In this document: positions 18,015 through 27,390 of the stretch, piece by piece | How positions within the stretch are numbered: the stretch's first letter is position 1 | Layout: every line of letters begins with the position of its first letter | NCBI RefSeq assembly: GCF_000067165.1 | Contig: NC_010162.1 | Span: 11,396,501 to 11,460,500 of the forward strand | DNA: 64,000 nucleotides | Source of the DNA: Sorangium cellulosum So ce56 | GTDB lineage: Bacteria > Myxococcota_A > Polyangia > Polyangiales > Polyangiaceae | Direction of reading: 5' to 3' | Notes under the pieces: generated by a model | Told to the model about the DNA's origin: nothing | What the model saw: only the letters and a program-made list of their open reading frames with translations | Database searches by the model: none | Program-made: the position numbers and the translations under genes

Positions 18015-18773
18015 GTGAGCGAAAAGGACGGGAGCGTCATGCGGCTTGAGCGGTATGCCGAGGTCCTGGCCCATGTGGTCTATTTCCGCGGCGCGGACCT
18101 CTACGAGGTGCTCGCGCGCCTCGGCGTCGCGCCGGAGGACTGGGAGCAGGCCGACGCCGAGCACACGGCGGAGCTCGCGCTCTCGGCGAAGCGCAACCAG
18201 GGCATCCAGGCGCTCCGCTTCAGCTCGGCCTTCGCGAGGACCCGGCGCAGCCTCGAGGCGAAGCGGCCGTCGCTCGCGTCGCTCGGGCCGATGCAGCGCC
18301 CGGCGGCGGAGGGCGCCGCGCCGGTGCCCGTCCCGCCGCCTCCAGCTCCAGCGCCGCCGGCGCTCGCGCCCCCTCAGGGGCCGGCGTTCGTCTCGTCGCG
18401 CTCGCCAACCGAACGCGACGAGGTCTCGCCCTGGGCCGCCAACGCGCACGCCCGGCCCGCCAGCGACGGCAGCCGGCCCCCGGCACCGCCCCGCTCCGAG
18501 GGGGTCGCCATGCGGCCAAGCCCGCCAGCGCCCCTCCGGCGCGGCGGCCCGCCGAGCCCATTGGAAGAGGCGGCCATCCCTCAGGGCACGGCCGATATCA
18601 AGGAGTTTGTTCCGCGACGCGACATGCCGTTCCAGCCCGGCCAGGCGCGGGCCGCCGGGCAGAGCGCACAGGAGGGAAAGCGGCTCCAGCGGTTCGACCC
18701 GCAGACGGGCAGGCCCCTCGATCCACCCCTCGGGGTGGACGCACCGAAGCCGGGTGACGAGGGGAGCGGCTGA
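18015..18773 (+). CDS. T6SS-locus accessory protein with Pro/Ala-rich tail
   Basis: 252 residues from a GTG preceded by AGGGAGGG. Residues 10-75 form a small helical domain (Y-A-E-V-L-A-H ... W-x-x-A-D). It resembles the domain repeated three times in the 599-residue protein at 19399. Residues 90-190 are a Pro/Ala/Ser-rich disordered linker. Near the C-terminus is V-P-R-R-D-M-P-F, which matches the PR(G)xxLPF short motif repeated in the 599-residue protein. No enzyme motif is seen. Position between the Sel1 lipoprotein and the PAAR gene suggests an adaptor or chaperone that helps load cargo on the spike. I do not recognise a named family. Confidence 0.75.
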   Translation: MSEKDGSVMRLERYAEVLAHVVYFRGADLYEVLARLGVAPEDWEQADAEHTAELALSAKRNQGIQALRFSSAFARTRRSLEAKRPSLASLGPMQRPAAEGAAPVPVPPPPAPAPPALAPPQGPAFVSSRSPTERDEVSPWAANAHARPASDGSRPPAPPRSEGVAMRPSPPAPLRRGGPPSPLEEAAIPQGTADIKEFVPRRDMPFQPGQARAAGQSAQEGKRLQRFDPQTGRPLDPPLGVDAPKPGDEGSG

Positions 18774-18970
18774 CGCCGATCGACGCCCGCGCGCCCGACA
18801 GGAGCAACATCGCCCGATGACCCGAGCAGCACGACGACGCATGGCGCCTTCACCTGTCCTGAAGGACGCAGACAGCTGCCGGAGTGCCGTCGGTCCGATC
18901 GAGTCCACTCGAGCAGGAGACACGCGCGGTGCATCGCCCCGGTAGCCAGCACAGGAGAGCACGGAGGAAC

Positions 18971-19387
18971 ATGCGATCGCGATCCCCCAGGCCAGGAAAG
19001 CCAGCGGCGAAACAAGGCGACAAGATCGTCGGCATCGACACGCATGTGCTGATGGTCCCGTCGCCGGGAGGGCCTGTGCCCACGCCGACGCCGATGCCGT
19101 TCAGCGGGAACCTGTCCGGCGATCTGAGCGCAGACGTTCTCGTCGAGGGCAAGCCAGCAGCGATCCAGGGCAGCACCGCGACGAACACGCCCGCGCATGT
19201 GCCCGCGGGGGGCACCTTCCAGCGTCCTCCGTCAAACCAGGCCAGGGTGCATACGGGCAGCAAGACGGTGCTCATCAACAACAAGCCCGCCGCGCACCTC
19301 GGAGATCCGGCGCTGACCTGCAACGACCCGGCCGATGCCCCGAATGGGAGCGTGATCGCCGCCGGGACGGTGCTGGTCGGCGACTAG
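18971..19387 (+). CDS. PAAR-like T6SS spike-tip protein
   Basis: 138 residues from the ATG at 18971; the frame is open from 18884, but this ATG follows a GGAGGA. The sequence has paired P-x-P-x-P and D-x-x-x-x-G-K-P-A-A blocks, G-K-P-A-A-I-Q-G-S near the middle and N-N-K-P-A-A-H-L-G-D towards the end, which is the layout of PAAR/DUF4150-type cone proteins that cap the VgrG spike. No C-terminal toxin extension is fused, so it should act as a plain tip that recruits separate effectors. The 197 bases in front (18774-18970) hold no gene. Confidence 0.85.
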   Translation: MRSRSPRPGKPAAKQGDKIVGIDTHVLMVPSPGGPVPTPTPMPFSGNLSGDLSADVLVEGKPAAIQGSTATNTPAHVPAGGTFQRPPSNQARVHTGSKTVLINNKPAAHLGDPALTCNDPADAPNGSVIAAGTVLVGD

Positions 19388-19398
19388 GGACCAAGAGT

Positions 19399-21198
19399 AT
19401 GGCGGCAGCCACGAAGCCCGCAGCGGGGGCGCTGGAAGCGAGCGAAGGGATCTCGCTGGCGCAGTATGCGGCCGTCAGGGCGGCGGTGGCGGAGGGGTTC
19501 CCTCTCGCAGACGTGCTCACGGTCGAGGGGCTGAAGCCGCGTACGTTTGCGCGGGCCGATCTTGCCTGGAAGCAGCGGCTGGCCGCCGAGCAGGAGCTGC
19601 TCGCGGCGTACGAGCAGGAGCTGGCGCAGGCGGAGGACTGGCTGGATCGGCAGGTCGAACCGCTTGCGGAGGACCCGACCGCCTGGGCGAGCTTTCTTGC
19701 AGCCTTCGGGGCGCACCCGGCCCCGTTCGATCTGCTGCAGGAGAACGACCTGGGCATGAACGACGTTGCGCGGCTCCGCCGCCGATGGGCGCGGCGCGCC
19801 GCAGAGAACGCGAAGGTCGGCGAACTCCTCGAGGAGCTGCACGCGAAGCCCGGGAAGCTAGGGCCGCTCCGGATCGCCCCTCAGGTGCTGCGACCGTCGA
19901 GGGTAGCCGAGGTGCGGGGATCGGCGAAGGGGCCTGCAGACGAACATTCTGCGGCGGTACCGCTCGGCGAGCCCGGGCTGGGCCTGGCCGAGTACGCTGC
20001 ACTCTGCGCGGAGCTCGATGCGCTGCCGGAGCAACGTGAACGGGTGCTGCGACGCCACGGCCTGGCCGATGAGGAGCTGCGCGCCGCGCTGGATCAGCGG
20101 TGGCAGGCAGCGCTGGAGCGTGACGCGGCGCTGGCGAAAGACTTCGAGCGGCTCCAGGCGCATCACGCGCGGCGGCTGGAAATGCTCCTCGCCCGAGCGC
20201 GGGAGGCTGGCAATGTCGAGCGCTCGCCCGCATCTACCGCCGCCTCATCTGCGCCTGCCGCGCCGTCCTCCGAGGCGATCGTCGGTCCTGCGGCGTCGGC
20301 CATGACCCCAGCGGCGCTGCAGCGCACGGGGCCCCTGCTGGATGTCCCCCGAGACGCGGTGGTCCCCTTCGTGCCAGTGCAAGGCGAGCTCACGACCACG
20401 ACGGCCGAGCCGAAGCCTCCTCGCGCTGAGGAGTCGCTCACCGGCACCGCCGCCGTGCGCGACATTCCGCGAGGGCCGGAGCTGCCGCTCCCTCAATCCG
20501 GTGCGGCGATGGCGGTGAAGCGCCCGCTTCCTGTGATCGCGGAAACCGCACCGCTCTCGGACATTCCCCGCGGCCCCGCGCTCCCGTTCGCCACCGGAGC
20601 ATCGGGGACTCCCGTGCCGTCCACACCGACAGCTCGGTCGCAGCAGCCGCGAGCCCCCCGGGAGGTTGCAGAGACGTCACCGTTGCAGGCTCCCCCTCGC
20701 GGCCCGGTGAGCCCCTTCGCGGCAGCAGACCCCACGAGGCGTGCCGGCGCTCTGGCGGCATCGAGGCCCGCTCCTCACGCGGCAGCAAACCTCCGGGAGA
20801 CGTCGCTGCACGTCGCGATCCCCCGTGAGCTGCTGACGCAAACCGCGTCCTCGCCGGCTCCTGTGACCGGAGCAGCCTCCCAGACCTCCAAGGCATCGCC
20901 GCCTTCCACGCCGTCGAGCACGGCCGGGGAGGGCGGTATGGTGCCCCTCCCAGAGCCGCTGGAGACGATCCTGCCGCTCGCGCAGTATGCCGCGCTCTGC
21001 GCGGAGCTGGCCCTGGCCCCCGCCATGGCCGAGTCGATCTTCCAGCGCTACGGCCTGGGTTTCAGCGAGGTCCGGTCAGTGGTCGATGCGGCCTGGAAAG
21101 AGCGGCTCCGCGGATCCTCGGCGGAGTACGCGAGGTGGCAGGACATGTACCAGCGCTACTATGCGCACTTCGCCAGGCGAGGTGCGCCCGCTCGGTGA
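19399..21198 (+). CDS. Three-repeat T6SS-locus protein with PRGPxLPF motifs
   Basis: 599 residues, starting 11 bp after the PAAR gene. It contains three copies of a ~65-residue helical domain, at about 13-75, 190-265 and 530-595. Each opens with L-A-(Q/E)-Y-A-A and carries a conserved W-x-x-x-(L) near its end. Between copies 2 and 3 is a Pro-rich linker with four or five spaced motifs of the form (D)(I/V)P-R-G-P-x-L/S-P-F, each about 40 residues apart. The same domain and a related motif occur in the 252-residue protein two genes upstream. No catalytic signature is visible. The design suggests a multivalent scaffold or adaptor in T6SS cargo assembly; this is inference. Confidence 0.8.
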   Translation: MAAATKPAAGALEASEGISLAQYAAVRAAVAEGFPLADVLTVEGLKPRTFARADLAWKQRLAAEQELLAAYEQELAQAEDWLDRQVEPLAEDPTAWASFLAAFGAHPAPFDLLQENDLGMNDVARLRRRWARRAAENAKVGELLEELHAKPGKLGPLRIAPQVLRPSRVAEVRGSAKGPADEHSAAVPLGEPGLGLAEYAALCAELDALPEQRERVLRRHGLADEELRAALDQRWQAALERDAALAKDFERLQAHHARRLEMLLARAREAGNVERSPASTAASSAPAAPSSEAIVGPAASAMTPAALQRTGPLLDVPRDAVVPFVPVQGELTTTTAEPKPPRAEESLTGTAAVRDIPRGPELPLPQSGAAMAVKRPLPVIAETAPLSDIPRGPALPFATGASGTPVPSTPTARSQQPRAPREVAETSPLQAPPRGPVSPFAAADPTRRAGALAASRPAPHAAANLRETSLHVAIPRELLTQTASSPAPVTGAASQTSKASPPSTPSSTAGEGGMVPLPEPLETILPLAQYAALCAELALAPAMAESIFQRYGLGFSEVRSVVDAAWKERLRGSSAEYARWQDMYQRYYAHFARRGAPAR

Positions 21199-21349
21199 AC
21201 CGTCTCGATCTCGCCATGCCGGGGTTCGACGAAGCGTACCCTGCACGCGGTATGCACCGGCGCCGCCTCGGTCTTGGGAAGCTCGCCGAACGCCAGCGCC
21301 TATGGCTCCCGGTTGCTCCGGCCCCTTCTGACCAGCCTCCTCGAGTGGC

Positions 21350-22552
21350 TCACGCCGTAGCCTCTTCGGGCGTTCGGCCCATGCCAGCCTTCAGCGCCTC
21401 CCCGAGGCGCTCCAGCTCCCGTCGACCATTGCTCGCCACCGCGACGAGATCCACCTCGTGGAGGCGCACCTCCCACTCTGGCGCCCCGGGCGCGGACCAG
21501 AACCTCTCGCCACGCAGCTCGGCCCCCTTCGGGTACACCAGCGCACCGCGCCGTGCGCCGAGCATCTTCATGTAGGCCAGCACCTGGTACAAGTGGCTCT
21601 TGGAGAACGCCTTACTGTACTTGGCGTCGATCACGAGGGCCTCTCCACGAGCGCGCACCAGCACGTCGATGCGGCTCTCCTCGCCCGCAACGTCGGCCTC
21701 GTACGGCGGCTGATACTGAATCGCCACCTTGCCGTCCCACGCCTGCGTTCGCGCTGCGGCCTCGACGGTCATCTCGAACAGCCGCGCCAGATCCACGTGG
21801 AATGCCAGCGCCCGCTGCGCGCCGCCGTGGGAAATGCCGAACGCTTGCAGGATGGTGATGGCGAGGCTCCGCGCGGCCTCGAAGTCGGCCTCCAGTCGGG
21901 GCAGCGGGCGCGTACGGTCGAGGATCCAGGCCGGCGGCAGGCGCGGGACGTGCCCGAAGATGCCATGGAGTCGATCGAGGGGCATGCCACCCGCCTCGCG
22001 GAGGCTGTCGTGCGCGGACGCTGCATGGACTGCCGCGGCGAATAGGCGATTGAGCGGCGTGTCGATGTTGCGCTCCCAGTAGCGGCACGGCACCGGGACA
22101 GGCGACGTCCGGCGGGCCAACTCCGCCCAGCGGATGGTGCCGCGAAGCACGCTCGCGTCGTCCTCTCGCCGCTGGTAGTCGCGGCGCGGCCCAGCGCGCG
22201 AGAGGTCCTCCTCGAGGATCTGGGCGAAAGCGCGCACCGCGATCGACGCCACGCCGTGCTGTCCGTCGGCACCCTCGGGCGCGGTCCCTCGCCACTTCAC
22301 CGGTCGGAAGCGCGGATCCACCGCGCACATCCAGGCGAACACTTCAGCGCCGTTTCCCTTCTCGGGCTGCACGACCAGCGTCTCTCCAGAAGGCAGGGCC
22401 CATAGGCCGGCGACGCGGCGGATGAGCGTGCGAAAGGCCCCACTGCCCTGCCGCTCGAAGCTTGAGGCTAGGCCAAGGAGCGGCCGCAGATAGGCGACGT
22501 CGCCCGGCGCCAGGTCAAGGTCGACAGCCACCCCCTCCCGCACCTCCTTCAC
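21350..22552 (-). CDS. mcrC: McrC-family 5-methylcytosine restriction subunit (PD-(D/E)XK nuclease)
   Basis: 400 residues from a GTG that overlaps the mcrB stop (GTGA). The N-terminal part matches McrC with V-A-G-L-W, an R-D-Y motif near 145, and R-G-x-I-R-W. The C-terminal nuclease domain has R-I-D-V-L-V near 294 followed by A-L-V-I-D-A-K-Y-S-K near 305-314, giving the D...D-x-K core. McrC works with McrB as a nucleotide-dependent complex that cleaves DNA bearing modified cytosines. It converges on the T6SS operon with 151 bp between them. Confidence 0.93.
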   Translation of the reverse strand: MKEVREGVAVDLDLAPGDVAYLRPLLGLASSFERQGSGAFRTLIRRVAGLWALPSGETLVVQPEKGNGAEVFAWMCAVDPRFRPVKWRGTAPEGADGQHGVASIAVRAFAQILEEDLSRAGPRRDYQRREDDASVLRGTIRWAELARRTSPVPVPCRYWERNIDTPLNRLFAAAVHAASAHDSLREAGGMPLDRLHGIFGHVPRLPPAWILDRTRPLPRLEADFEAARSLAITILQAFGISHGGAQRALAFHVDLARLFEMTVEAAARTQAWDGKVAIQYQPPYEADVAGEESRIDVLVRARGEALVIDAKYSKAFSKSHLYQVLAYMKMLGARRGALVYPKGAELRGERFWSAPGAPEWEVRLHEVDLVAVASNGRRELERLGEALKAGMGRTPEEATA

Positions 22553-24270
22553 GACGCCGCGGCCTCCTCTTGCTCTTCGGCCTCTTCGGCGAGTGTCTCG
22601 TCCACGTGCTGAACCCAGACCCTGTAAAGGTCCTTCACGCGATCGGCCTGACCATGAAACAGCTCGGTGAGCTGGGGCTCGAGCTCCATCTCCCAGATCA
22701 GTGCTAGATCCGCTCGCTCGGCGAGCAGACGGCCAGCCGAGAGGAAGTAGCTGTGCCCGAGCTGGTGATCGGGGTCCGCGACGGCGCAGATCTGCTTGTT
22801 GAGCGCCCCCAACGCGCGAGCTGCTGCTCGACCGGCCGGCGTCGGGTGCACGTCGGCGACCAGCTCGGGATCGGGATCGACGCGCAGAAACGCGAACCGA
22901 CGGCGAAGCGCATAGTCGACCAGCGCGACCGAGCGGTCGACGCTGTTCATGGTGCCGAGCACCACCAGGTTCGGTGGCACGACGAGCGTGCCTCCGCTAG
23001 CGAGCGCGACCGAGCGGTTCCTGTACTCGAGGGCGTAGAGCAGCTCGCCGAAGATCCGCGCGGGATCGCCGCGATTGATCTCGTCGATGATGAGCACGAA
23101 GAAGCGATCCTGCTCTTCGTTCGCGTCCTCGCAGATCTCCAGGAACGGCCCGCGGTGCTCCTTGAACCCCGTGCGTTTGTCGCTCAGGACCGGCCGGATC
23201 CCCCAGATGAAGTCCTCGTAGCCGTAGCTCGGGTGGAACTGGACCAGACGAATCCGCCCCTCCTCGGAGGGCCCCTCCTCGCCCGTCAGCGCGCGGGCTA
23301 CGGCCTCCGCGAGCCAAGTCTTCCCCGTGCCCGGCGGTCCGCTGAAGATGATGTTTCGCGGCACCGCCCGGCTCGGGGCGGCTCCGAGATCCACGCGCAG
23401 GACGTGGTGCAGCTTGCGCAGGATCTCGGGGGAGACGACGTCCTTGAGTGCCGTATCGAACTGCTGGATCTGCTCGGCCCGCGCGGCCGCCTCATCGTCG
23501 GACGTCTCGACGCCGTCCGCGCCCGCTACGGAGCCTCCGCCGATCGGCACGCTGGTGCGTGAGGTCTGGTACTTCGGGAGGGAGAAGTGCTTCTTCTCCT
23601 CCTCCAGCCGCTGGCGTCCCGCCTCGGTGATGGCCCACTGGCCCCGGCTCGGGTTCTGCGCTTGCCCGCGCTTCTTCAGGTAGGAGAGGGCCCACGATGC
23701 GGTGTACTGCCAGAGCACCTTGCCGTTGAAACCAAGTCGGCGATCACCCGGCGTGAGCTTCCTTCCGTACTGCTTCTCGATGAATGCCTCGATCTTGCTG
23801 TGATCGTCAGCGCCGGCGGCCAGCGCCTCGAGGGCAGGTATCTCGAAACCGCTGACGCTGGTCCGGAGGACCGTTTCGCCGGGCACCCTGGTCGGCTCCA
23901 CCTCTGGAGCTCTCTCTCCGCCTTCCGCCGATCCGGGCGGACGCTCCCCACTCAGGTCCACGCTGTCGTCCTCGCATTCGGCGAGCGCTCGACGCCCGCG
24001 GTCGGTGAGCTTCCAGATCCCGTGGCCACCGCTCGTCAGCAACTCCTCGTCTCGCAGAGCCATGCGGGTCCACTCGATCCGGTGGCTCTTGAGGATCCAC
24101 GTCCAGGTCGCCTCGGGAAGGAGCGCGCGGTGCTCGGCGTGAATGCGCTCGACGACCTCCTTGCGCCGGCCGGCCCCTCCGAGCGCCGCGATCGTTCGCA
24201 GTATGGGCAGGGCCCACCGCCGGTCCTTCGGGGAGAGCTCGTCGAGGATCTTGGCTCCGTCGTCAGCCAT
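22549..24270 (-). CDS. mcrB: McrB-family AAA+ GTPase with two N-terminal winged-helix domains
   Basis: 573 residues. The AAA+ core has Walker A S-G-P-P-G-T-G-K-T near 312, Walker B I-I-D-E-I-N-R-G near 398, and the McrB signature M-N-S-V-D-R-S near 442 (usual form M-N-T-A-D-R-S). In front of it are two Mrr_N-like winged-helix segments at about 15-95 and 145-220, each ending in a D/E-x-G-R pair, which probably bind DNA in place of the classical McrB methylcytosine domain. The start lies 3 bp behind the stop of the helicase-HNH gene and the stop overlaps mcrC, so all three are one operon. Confidence 0.93.
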   Translation of the reverse strand: MADDGAKILDELSPKDRRWALPILRTIAALGGAGRRKEVVERIHAEHRALLPEATWTWILKSHRIEWTRMALRDEELLTSGGHGIWKLTDRGRRALAECEDDSVDLSGERPPGSAEGGERAPEVEPTRVPGETVLRTSVSGFEIPALEALAAGADDHSKIEAFIEKQYGRKLTPGDRRLGFNGKVLWQYTASWALSYLKKRGQAQNPSRGQWAITEAGRQRLEEEKKHFSLPKYQTSRTSVPIGGGSVAGADGVETSDDEAAARAEQIQQFDTALKDVVSPEILRKLHHVLRVDLGAAPSRAVPRNIIFSGPPGTGKTWLAEAVARALTGEEGPSEEGRIRLVQFHPSYGYEDFIWGIRPVLSDKRTGFKEHRGPFLEICEDANEEQDRFFVLIIDEINRGDPARIFGELLYALEYRNRSVALASGGTLVVPPNLVVLGTMNSVDRSVALVDYALRRRFAFLRVDPDPELVADVHPTPAGRAAARALGALNKQICAVADPDHQLGHSYFLSAGRLLAERADLALIWEMELEPQLTELFHGQADRVKDLYRVWVQHVDETLAEEAEEQEEAAAS

Positions 24271-24273
24271 GGG

Positions 24274-26823
24274 TCATCCCTTGTCCTTCACCATCAGATC
24301 CTTCTGCCCCGGCGCCACGATCCGCAGGCTCGCTACCCGCGGCTTCCCGCCTGCCTCGCGCACGGCCTGGATCCGCTCCAAGAGCCCCGCCATGTGCGGT
24401 TTCAGCCAGGACTGCGGGTTGTCGCTCCACAGCGTGACGGTCCAGTTGTAGTAGCCGTCGCCCTTCTGCCCGATGGCGACGTCAGCAACTGCTGCGCACT
24501 GGTAGAAGAAGTTGATCGATCGGCGGAGGAACCGCCCCCAGGCTTCCGCGTTCGCGGCGTCCGCCGACGCAGGCGCTCGGGTGTCTGGCAGTGCCGCGGC
24601 CGGCTGTACGAGGGATGTCCGCGCGACCCGGAAGCGGATGTGCTGTTTGGCCTTGAGGATGTTGCACTGCCGGCAGAGCGTCTGGAGGTTGCCTACCTCG
24701 TTCGAGCCGCCGACGTAGACTGCGACGACGTGGTCGGCATTCAGGTTTCGCGTGGTCCCGCAGGCCAGGCAGGCGTGCCCGTCACGCGCCAGCACTTCCG
24801 CCTTCGTAGCCTCGTCGACCTCGTTGGGCGGCGGCGCCTTCTTCGTGTCGCTGGGATCCGGCGCCGGACCAGCTGGGCCAGCGATGATGCGCTGAAAGCA
24901 GCCATCGTAGAAGTTGCGGAACTGCTCGTAGCGGTAGAACAACGTTCGCCAGAACCGATCCTCCCTGGCGAACTCCCGCCGGAGCTCGTCGTTGGCTCCA
25001 ACCACGTCGATGCGATTCTTGATGTGCCGCGTCGCGATCGCATCCAGGTCGTGGTCTGCACGCACCTCGAACGCGAAGAACTGCGGAGCCGAGCCGCGCT
25101 GGGCGATATGACGAGCGAGCTGAAGGATCTCGACTTCCAGGTCCGTGGCGCTGCGGCCCACTTTCCCGAGGAACTTCTCGCGCCAGCCTCGTACGCGCGC
25201 CTCATGCGCTTCGAGCGTGGCGCTCTCGTCGGCGAGAGCTTCGGGCACCTCCGCGAGGAGATAGTCGATGAGCTTCTCGAAGCCCGCGCGCTCGTCTTCG
25301 TAGACCATGACCAGCAGATCCGCCGGCTCAACGGCGTCGCTCTCGGGCAGTCGAGCGTCGAACATCGTTCGATACCAGCCCACGGGGAGGTGCGACTGGA
25401 AAGGCACGGATGCCACGTTGCTGCCACCGGCCATCTGGCGAGCTAACCTCTGCACGAGCTCGATCGAGATGAGCTGGAGCGGCGGGCGAGCCTGCCGCTT
25501 CCCGGGTTCACCGGGCCCGGCGCTGCCGTCGCTCAGGTCGAAGCCCGCCCACTGAATCTGCTGGCGCCAGTCGTCCTCGAACGAGACGATGTACGCATCC
25601 GCGGTTCCGCCGAACTTCGGACCGCGCAGCGCACGTCCAACCATCTGGGTGAGCAGAATACGGCTCGTCGTCTGCCGCGTGATGAAGACCGTCTGGGCGT
25701 CGGGAATGTCGGTGCCCTCTGTCAGCATGCGGACGTTGATCAGGACGTCGAGATCGTCGTTGCGGAAGCGAGCGAGCACCTTGGCGTTCTCGTTGGCATC
25801 ACGCTTCTGCCGCTGTGCGGCCGGTACGCTGGCGTCGACGTGCGAGTACACCGAGCCGGCCTTGACCCCGTGCTTGCGGAGGGCTTCAGCGATGGCCTCG
25901 CACTGGTACCAACGGTCGGTGAAGAAGATGGTCTTCCTGAACTTCTCCCGGTTGTCGGCATACGTCTGAGCGATGAAGGCATTGCGCTCCTTGCTGTTTG
26001 CGAGCTCGTCGACCAGCTGCTCGGGGATGTCCTTGAAGGTCCCGAGCCACTTCTGGTAGTCGCGGGCGTCGAAGCGCGGCGTGAATCTGGTCTTCATCGG
26101 AACCGCATGCGGACGGGCGAGGACGCCTGCAGCCATCAGCTCATTGGCGCGGGATTGGGCGATGATCCCGCTGGGGAAGAGCTTCTTCAGCCAGCCTTGC
26201 TTGCTCTCGTCGCTGTATATCGGGGTTGCGGTGAGGCCGAGGACGGGCGCGCCCTCCGCCTGCAGTCCCTGGAGGAGCTTCCGGTAGCTTGGAGCAGGCG
26301 CGTGGTGCGCCTCATCGAACACGACGAAGAGCTTCTTACCGGCGGCCTTGAGGAACTCTTTCATGTTGGGCAGCCCGTCGCGGACTGCGATGGCGATCGT
26401 CTGGAGCGTGCCGATCACCACGTCGTCGGTGGGCTCGACGTACCGCGGGGGGAAATGACCTTCGGTGCCCGAGACGACGCGGAGCCGGAGCTCGCAGCGA
26501 GGCTCGCGGATGGCCCCGATCCTCCCGGGACGAAAGCAGTGAAACGCTTGCTCGAGGAGGTGATGCGTATGGGCGAGCCACAGGACCTTGTACCCGTCCG
26601 AGAGCGGACCTTCAGCCAGGAACCGGACAGCGGTGAACGTCTTTCCACCGCCCGTCGGGAGCACCAGGATGCCGGCGCCTGCGCTCTTCCCCTGCTTCGC
26701 GTACCACTTGCCCAGCTCACCCAACGCCTTGGCCTGATGGGCGGCAGGAGGTTCCTGCGGGTAGTCGCGGCACTCGGGGAGCGACCACTTCTTGTAGAAC
26801 TCACGCTTGTCCTCGCCCATCAT
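24274..26823 (-). CDS. SF2 helicase-HNH endonuclease fusion, first gene of an McrBC operon
   Basis: 849 residues. The helicase half has Walker A P-T-G-G-G-K-T near 55, D-E-A-H near 171, L-T-A-T-P, and motif VI Q-M-V-G-R-A-L-R-G near 395. From about 685 there is an HNH domain: C-L-A-C-G-T, N-A-D-H-V-V, then N-L-Q-T-L-C-R-Q-C-N. A further ~110-residue C-terminal segment is unassigned. Restriction-type SF2 helicases translocate DNA, and the HNH domain should cut it. Being translated directly ahead of mcrB and mcrC suggests a three-part modified-DNA restriction system in which this protein adds a second nuclease. The ATGs at 26823 and 26820 are the likely starts. Confidence 0.92.
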   Translation of the reverse strand: MMGEDKREFYKKWSLPECRDYPQEPPAAHQAKALGELGKWYAKQGKSAGAGILVLPTGGGKTFTAVRFLAEGPLSDGYKVLWLAHTHHLLEQAFHCFRPGRIGAIREPRCELRLRVVSGTEGHFPPRYVEPTDDVVIGTLQTIAIAVRDGLPNMKEFLKAAGKKLFVVFDEAHHAPAPSYRKLLQGLQAEGAPVLGLTATPIYSDESKQGWLKKLFPSGIIAQSRANELMAAGVLARPHAVPMKTRFTPRFDARDYQKWLGTFKDIPEQLVDELANSKERNAFIAQTYADNREKFRKTIFFTDRWYQCEAIAEALRKHGVKAGSVYSHVDASVPAAQRQKRDANENAKVLARFRNDDLDVLINVRMLTEGTDIPDAQTVFITRQTTSRILLTQMVGRALRGPKFGGTADAYIVSFEDDWRQQIQWAGFDLSDGSAGPGEPGKRQARPPLQLISIELVQRLARQMAGGSNVASVPFQSHLPVGWYRTMFDARLPESDAVEPADLLVMVYEDERAGFEKLIDYLLAEVPEALADESATLEAHEARVRGWREKFLGKVGRSATDLEVEILQLARHIAQRGSAPQFFAFEVRADHDLDAIATRHIKNRIDVVGANDELRREFAREDRFWRTLFYRYEQFRNFYDGCFQRIIAGPAGPAPDPSDTKKAPPPNEVDEATKAEVLARDGHACLACGTTRNLNADHVVAVYVGGSNEVGNLQTLCRQCNILKAKQHIRFRVARTSLVQPAAALPDTRAPASADAANAEAWGRFLRRSINFFYQCAAVADVAIGQKGDGYYNWTVTLWSDNPQSWLKPHMAGLLERIQAVREAGGKPRVASLRIVAPGQKDLMVKDKG

Positions 26824-27390
26824 CGCTCCTTGGCACTCGATTACGGCCGACGCTGCCGCGCCCCGCTTTCACCGAGGGTGACTGGAGCGTCTCCAAAGTG
26901 GGTCATTCCGCACCTCAGGCCAGCTTGACCGCCAGCCCACGCCACGGTGAGCTGCACGGCACGGCTGTCGTCGGGGATGCTCGCGGCGACGAGGATCGAC
27001 ATGGGCTCGGTCTCGGGGCTCGGCATGCGGGTCGTCGCGTAGGAGGCGGAAGTTGTAACGCTCCGCCAAACGCGTGGGAAGAGCAACCCGTGTGGCTCGG
27101 TCGCGCATTGTCGACGGCCGCTTGTTCCGCGGCTCCGGGAGGAGCGTTCCTTGCGCTCGCCAGACGGCGCTCCAGCACCGCCTCTTCGACGAGGAGGACG
27201 GGCGAGGATGGCGCAGCAGAAGCTCGCCGACTTGAACGGGTCGCTGTCGCTGCTCTACGACCACTGCGACGAGTTCGTGAACCTGGCGAAGGCGGGGGTG
27301 CATAAGGGTGCCGTTCTTCGCGTCCGGCGTTGCGGTCGCGGGCGGCCGGCTGGTGGCTCCGGAACGGCCCTCGCGGGGCAGAAACGCCGC
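26824..27390. other. 567-bp stretch without a supported gene
   Basis: Lies between the helicase-HNH operon and the convergent-looking end of the 197-residue gene. On the minus strand a short frame (26841-27086) reads protein-like from an internal ATG at 27002 (M-S-I-L-V-A-A-S-I-P-D-D), and a protein-like stretch in another frame continues upstream to about 27100, which suggests a decayed gene with a frameshift. On the plus strand a small frame begins at 27208 (M-A-Q-Q-K-L-A-D-L-N) but runs into the gene on the other strand. None is convincing enough to call a gene. The region should include the promoter of the helicase-HNH operon. Confidence 0.45.

Noticed and set aside
16611..18962. 783-residue minus-strand open frame across the lipoprotein and 252-residue genes
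   Set aside because: Same low-complexity antisense character; the plus strand has clear lipoprotein and Sel1 features.
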